The notes beneath the pieces are model-generated. The model was not told where the DNA came from and searched no databases. It worked only from the letters and a program-made list of their open reading frames with translations. From the NCBI GenBank assembly GCA_017537165.1, contig JAFYLI010000089.1:1-43648 (forward strand): 43,648 nucleotides of DNA. The letters are read 5' to 3'. The position numbers were made by a program, and so were the translations under genes. Positions 42,301 through 43,648 of this stretch are shown in pieces (positions within the stretch are counted from its first letter, which is position 1; each line of letters starts with the position of its first letter). Source of the DNA: Oscillospiraceae bacterium (GTDB lineage Bacteria; Bacillota; Clostridia; Oscillospirales; Oscillospiraceae).

Positions 42301-43648
42301 CACCTGCAGCCTGATTACCTGCAGCGGTGGTCTTTGCCTCATCGTAGGTAAAGCCGCTGTGCATAGTAACGGTGGCGGTAGCTGTATCGCCGGTCTTTGC
42401 GTCATCATACTCGTGAATGTGATCGGTAGTGGTGGGCCAGCTGCCGTCGTTGTTCATTACATAGTGCTCTACAACGTACTTATTTGCGGCGGGAGTGAAA
42501 TGGCCGGAGATAACAACGTCCTGAGCAGGCATGGAGAAGCTTGCGCCTGCGGGAACATTGTTGCGCTCCCAACCGGAGAAGGTGTAGCCGATAGCGGTTG
42601 CGTTAGGTGCTACGGTTACGGTTTCGCCGTACTTGTAAGTTGCAGTAGTGGGCAGAGCGGTTGCATCGCCGGGAACGGAGTTCAGATACTGATATGTTAC
42701 GGTGTGTCTGGCACGGCTGTAATAGAGCTTGAGCACCAGAGAACCATCACCTGCAACGGTGCCGCTGGCGGTGCTGAGCGCAGCCTCATACTTAACGCCC
42801 ACGGTGCCTGCATAGGGCACAGCGGTAACGGTCTGATCGGTAACGCCGGTTTTGTTCTCGGTGAGATTATTGTCAAGCTCATAGTTTGCTTTGTTGTTGG
42901 GGTTGTTGCTGTTGACCTTTTCGAAATAATGCTCAACTCTGTAGGGGGTACCGCTGTTTGCGGTGAAGGAGCCGTGGAGGGTAACGTTGGAGTCGGGCAT
43001 CGTCAGGATGCCGTCGGTGATGGAGGCCTCACCGGTGTGAAGGGCCCAACCGTTGAAGGTATAGCCTGCAAGAGAAGCCTTGGGTGCAACGGTAACCTGC
43101 TGGCCGTAGCGGTAAGTGCCGCCTGCGGGCAGGGCAGGTGCGCCTGCGGGAGTATTGTCATACTGGTAGCTGAGGGTGAACTGGTTTCTCTTGTAGTAAA
43201 CCTTAAGAACAGTGCTGCCGTCTGCCTTAACGGTATCGCTGAGCACGTTTCCTGCATAGGTATCATCGTGGGTGAAACCGTAATGGGTGGCGATAACTGC
43301 GTTGACGGTGCTGTCGGTAGCGGCAGCGAGATTTTCGGTGTTGCTGGGAGTGGAGGGATAGCCGCCGGTGGTGTTTTCCAGATAGTGCTCTACCTTATAG
43401 GCAGTGGGCTGAGCGATAAAACTGCCTTCAAAGTGGAGGTCTTCGGCGGGCATATTGAAGAATGTGCCGGATGCATCGTTACCTACCTCACTCCAGCCGC
43501 TGAATGCATAGCCTGCGGGAGCAGTTGCGGAAGGCAGGGTAACGGAATCTCCTACGGCTACATCAAGTATTGCGGAGGGGAGAGCGGAAGCACCTGCGGG
43601 AACGTTGCCGTTATAGCTGAAGGTGATATCGTACTTCTTGACCTGAGC
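36392..43648 (-). CDS. Giant repeat-containing S-layer-anchored surface protein (N terminus outside window)
   Basis: The frame stays open to the window edge, so at least 2418 residues are seen and the signal peptide is missing. From N to C: about 12 tandem units of roughly 160 aa, each a MucBP-like module (YxVEHYLE..DGxYP .. GFTYD .. ADGSTVLKLYYxRN) plus an InlB-B-repeat-like module (YQYxGxVPAGA .. YYFGQEVTV .. GYTFSGW .. MPxxNVxLxGxFTA); one canonical InlB B-repeat (YDLAGGTLNGADTV); a CnaB/SpaA-type domain (KLVKVDAAD, YYWQE, VTNTRTT) with the Lys, Glu and Asn for an internal isopeptide bond; and three SLH motifs (IIGYEDGMVHPEKNISRAE, ILNGYEDGTFRPNAPITRAE, VLGYEDGTFKPNELVTRAE) that hold it on the cell wall. 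The likely role is adhesion or mucin contact. A terminator follows the stop. Confidence 0.92.
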   Translation of the reverse strand, partial: AQVKKYDITFSYNGNVPAGASALPSAILDVAVGDSVTLPSATAPAGYAFSGWSEVGNDASGTFFNMPAEDLHFEGSFIAQPTAYKVEHYLENTTGGYPSTPSNTENLAAATDSTVNAVIATHYGFTHDDTYAGNVLSDTVKADGSTVLKVYYKRNQFTLSYQYDNTPAGAPALPAGGTYRYGQQVTVAPKASLAGYTFNGWALHTGEASITDGILTMPDSNVTLHGSFTANSGTPYRVEHYFEKVNSNNPNNKANYELDNNLTENKTGVTDQTVTAVPYAGTVGVKYEAALSTASGTVAGDGSLVLKLYYSRARHTVTYQYLNSVPGDATALPTTATYKYGETVTVAPNATAIGYTFSGWERNNVPAGASFSMPAQDVVISGHFTPAANKYVVEHYVMNNDGSWPTTTDHIHEYDDAKTGDTATATVTMHSGFTYDEAKTTAAGNQAAGVTFVTVDGKQVPTATVKADGTTVLKLYYARNPYSITYVFEGDVPTGATPPVDSSAYFFEQVVTLKPRPSIPGYTFNGWSIRTGETYITADNTMAMPRTNVTLYGSFTANSGTKYTVEHYFENLSSNDPTDPANYTLDVLRTETLSGTTAHTATAVPLSDTVGVKYEAALSTASGTIAGDGSLVLKLYYSRARHTVKYQYLNAVPADATALPATVTYKYGETVTVAPNATATGYTFSGWERNNAPAGTSFTMPAQDVILSGYFSPAANKYVVKVYEMNVDGTWPTTTGHVHEYTNVNTNDIVTATLSEITGFTYDEAKTTAAGSQAAGVTFVTVDGKQVPTASVKADGTTILNLYFSRNQFSVSYEYYGANIPSNVSPACDSNNKISEVGYGGTYYYGQEVTIAPNATDNNSGLDFTFSGWSIRTGDTAIVDGKMIMPNSDVVLRGSFTATGNTDYIVEHYFQNSVGDEYTLRTDLTQTFHGAANSSTTAMPRSGDKITGFSFNADKSASTRTGIITDSPTLTLRLYYDRTVHTVTYQYTGTVPGNATPGYTLTGGIQLVTQYTARYGEPVSVQGAASANGYTFSGWTPRVNLDIVDGLFNMPAGDVTFTGHFTANPNKYRVEHYLMDTNGNYPAVADHYYDVTNVVTDQHVSVSTDVDHVGFTFDSAASNVLTGTVAADGSTVLKVYFKRNQFSVSYQYDGSVPAGASILPVDNNLYYFGQEVTLADNATAQGYIFTGWSIHTGDTAIIDGKMEMPNSNVILHGAFNADPNTPYTVKHYWEKVDSTDHNNAANYTLFATETLSGTTGTLAYAEPISDSSVVGFSYNAGLSTVSGNIAADGSLVLELYYKRMDTVIKYQFTGTVPTGAILPADVNTTYGATAVVADIPTVQGYRFDGWFNELNLIIAPDNKFAVPAVSEIIFSGRYTANPNKYRVEHYLMDTNGNYPTVSDHYYEVTNVVTDQHVSVSTNVEHVGFTFDSAASNVLSGTVAANGSTVLKVYFKRNQFSVTYQYDGTVPAGASAPPVDNTQYYFGQEVTVADNATAQGYLFTGWSIHTGDTAIIDGKMVMPNSNVILHGAFNADPNTRYTVEHYLELADDTPDSVDFTAVPDVTVTKSGKTGTTVYAEPLSDASILGFNYDTTSVATGVIAADGSLVIKLYYKRTLNPVIYEYIGTVPAGAPGVPAADNHKYGAEISIAENPVVNGYTFSGWAPWDSTAVSVNGNKFTMPERTVYLHGSFTANPSAYTVNYFLQNPDGSYPTVPTSSSAFNVGIEVGQTVMAIPTTTYRTYSYDEAATVANNANTKVEGGIRVPYGTVNAEGTLVLNLYYSRNSYDLSYEFTGIVPDGASAPAAKTDIAHGSAVALDSPVIPAGYKFDGWYHGSTLVGSTLTMPSEDTVVTGSFSAKTNVKYTVEYYLEKLSGGYELDSSSVLTGTTGAYVAAPRVDYTGFTVNIATSEWNGHVKGDGSLVLKLYYDRNVHTVSYHYHGEDPAGIVLPAAKNYKYGETFYVEDGLAATAPDVFRGWYTPSVSGVSSSDENAGGTAMIMPNHDVVFYGALFSYSVSYDLAGGTLNGADTVTSREVAWDEANLIPDGTPEKSGYDFSGWTYLETSVTNTHKYSDLALNYTVVNITLVANYTESTPATPPAPPAPTTGSAKLVKVDAADSTTVLADVVFKLFDSNGTELGTYTTNASGEITVSNMAPGSYYWQEILPAEGYTVDSTHHEFTVAAGNTASVTVTNTRTTIPSVFTGDHYAYIIGYEDGMVHPEKNISRAEVATIFFRLLDDDVRTESITKENPFSDVNVGNWFNTAVSTMYNLGILNGYEDGTFRPNAPITRAEFAAIAARFDLDGDASNTAFKDIYEHWGRREINIAANNGWVLGYEDGTFKPNELVTRAEAMAMVNRVLQRIPQTSADLLPDMIKWPDNQNTTKWYYMVIQEATNSHYYIRKDSGYEKWSAMREGRDWDAIEN
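37640..43648 (-). repeat. Tandem and higher-order repeat array inside the surface-protein gene
   Basis: About 12 two-module units of roughly 480 bp. Pairs of units are more alike than neighbours: 39050-39300 matches 39990-40250 at about 90% with a shift of 939 bp, and 41280-41390 / 41700-41830 match 42262-42370 / 42680-42810 with a shift of 981 bp. So the array seems to have grown by duplicating two-unit blocks. Confidence 0.8.

Noticed and set aside
38990..42810. CRISPR array suspected from regular near-identical repeats
   Set aside because: The repeats are hundreds of bases long, in frame, and encode protein modules; there are no short direct repeats with unique spacers and no cas genes.

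Overview
The window looks like a chromosomal segment of an anaerobic, spore-lineage Firmicute, most likely class Clostridia and probably Oscillospirales. The reasons are a Spo0A response regulator, a T-box leader, a perfect CIRCE operator in front of groES-groEL, a Gram-positive LexA box, strong AGGAGG ribosome binding sites, an S-layer-homology (SLH) surface protein, old-yellow-enzyme/flavin reductases with Fe-S clusters, and moderate GC content. The genus assignment is inference; no rRNA is present.

Layout: (1) 1-4404: the 3' end of an acyl-CoA synthetase, spo0A, a small Cys-rich protein, and a two-gene DNA-repair operon (radical SAM protein plus DUF4130 partner) behind a LexA box. (2) 4408-6890: a tryptophan-type T-box, a MITE-like inverted-repeat element, a standalone trpB and a GNAT acetyltransferase. 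(3) 6945-11661: two related FMN/FAD/Fe-S oxidoreductases around a single-pass membrane protein. (4) 11730-18133, minus strand: groES-groEL (CIRCE), a prmA-rlmL-lipid kinase operon, and asnA. (5) 18218-20864: an MFS transporter, tRNA-Ser(CGA), and an AT-rich pair of a Fic protein and a nucleotidyltransferase-like protein. (6) 21074-30900: an oligopeptide ABC transporter operon (binding protein, two permeases, two ATPases, small membrane protein). (7) 30940-33920: a fatty acyl-CoA ligase, a DUF1292 protein, a flavodoxin-like reductase and a 27-residue membrane peptide. (8) 34050-36252, minus strand: a MoxR AAA+ ATPase with a His/Cys-rich tail, coupled to a VWA/CoxE-like protein. (9) 36392-43648, minus strand: a giant repeat surface protein with a CnaB-like domain and SLH anchor, truncated by the window edge.

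The most unusual system is the oligopeptide transporter. Four of its five core subunits are much longer than their families: the binding protein is 872 aa, OppC carries about 200 extra extracellular residues, OppD about 390 extra helical residues between Q-loop and signature motif, and OppF about 80-90 extra residues before its Q-loop. The membrane subunit OppB is normal. This suggests a transporter with extra cytoplasmic and extracellular layers that evolved together. The operon follows a consensus promoter overlapped by a perfect inverted repeat and a leader of about 260 nt with competing helices.

Other points of interest are the Fic (class III autoinhibition motif) plus nucleotidyltransferase pair next to a tRNA gene, the SOS-type control of the radical SAM/DUF4130 pair, the His12/Cys4 tail of the MoxR protein, and higher-order repeats in the giant surface gene. 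All assignments come from reading the sequence; no database search was run.
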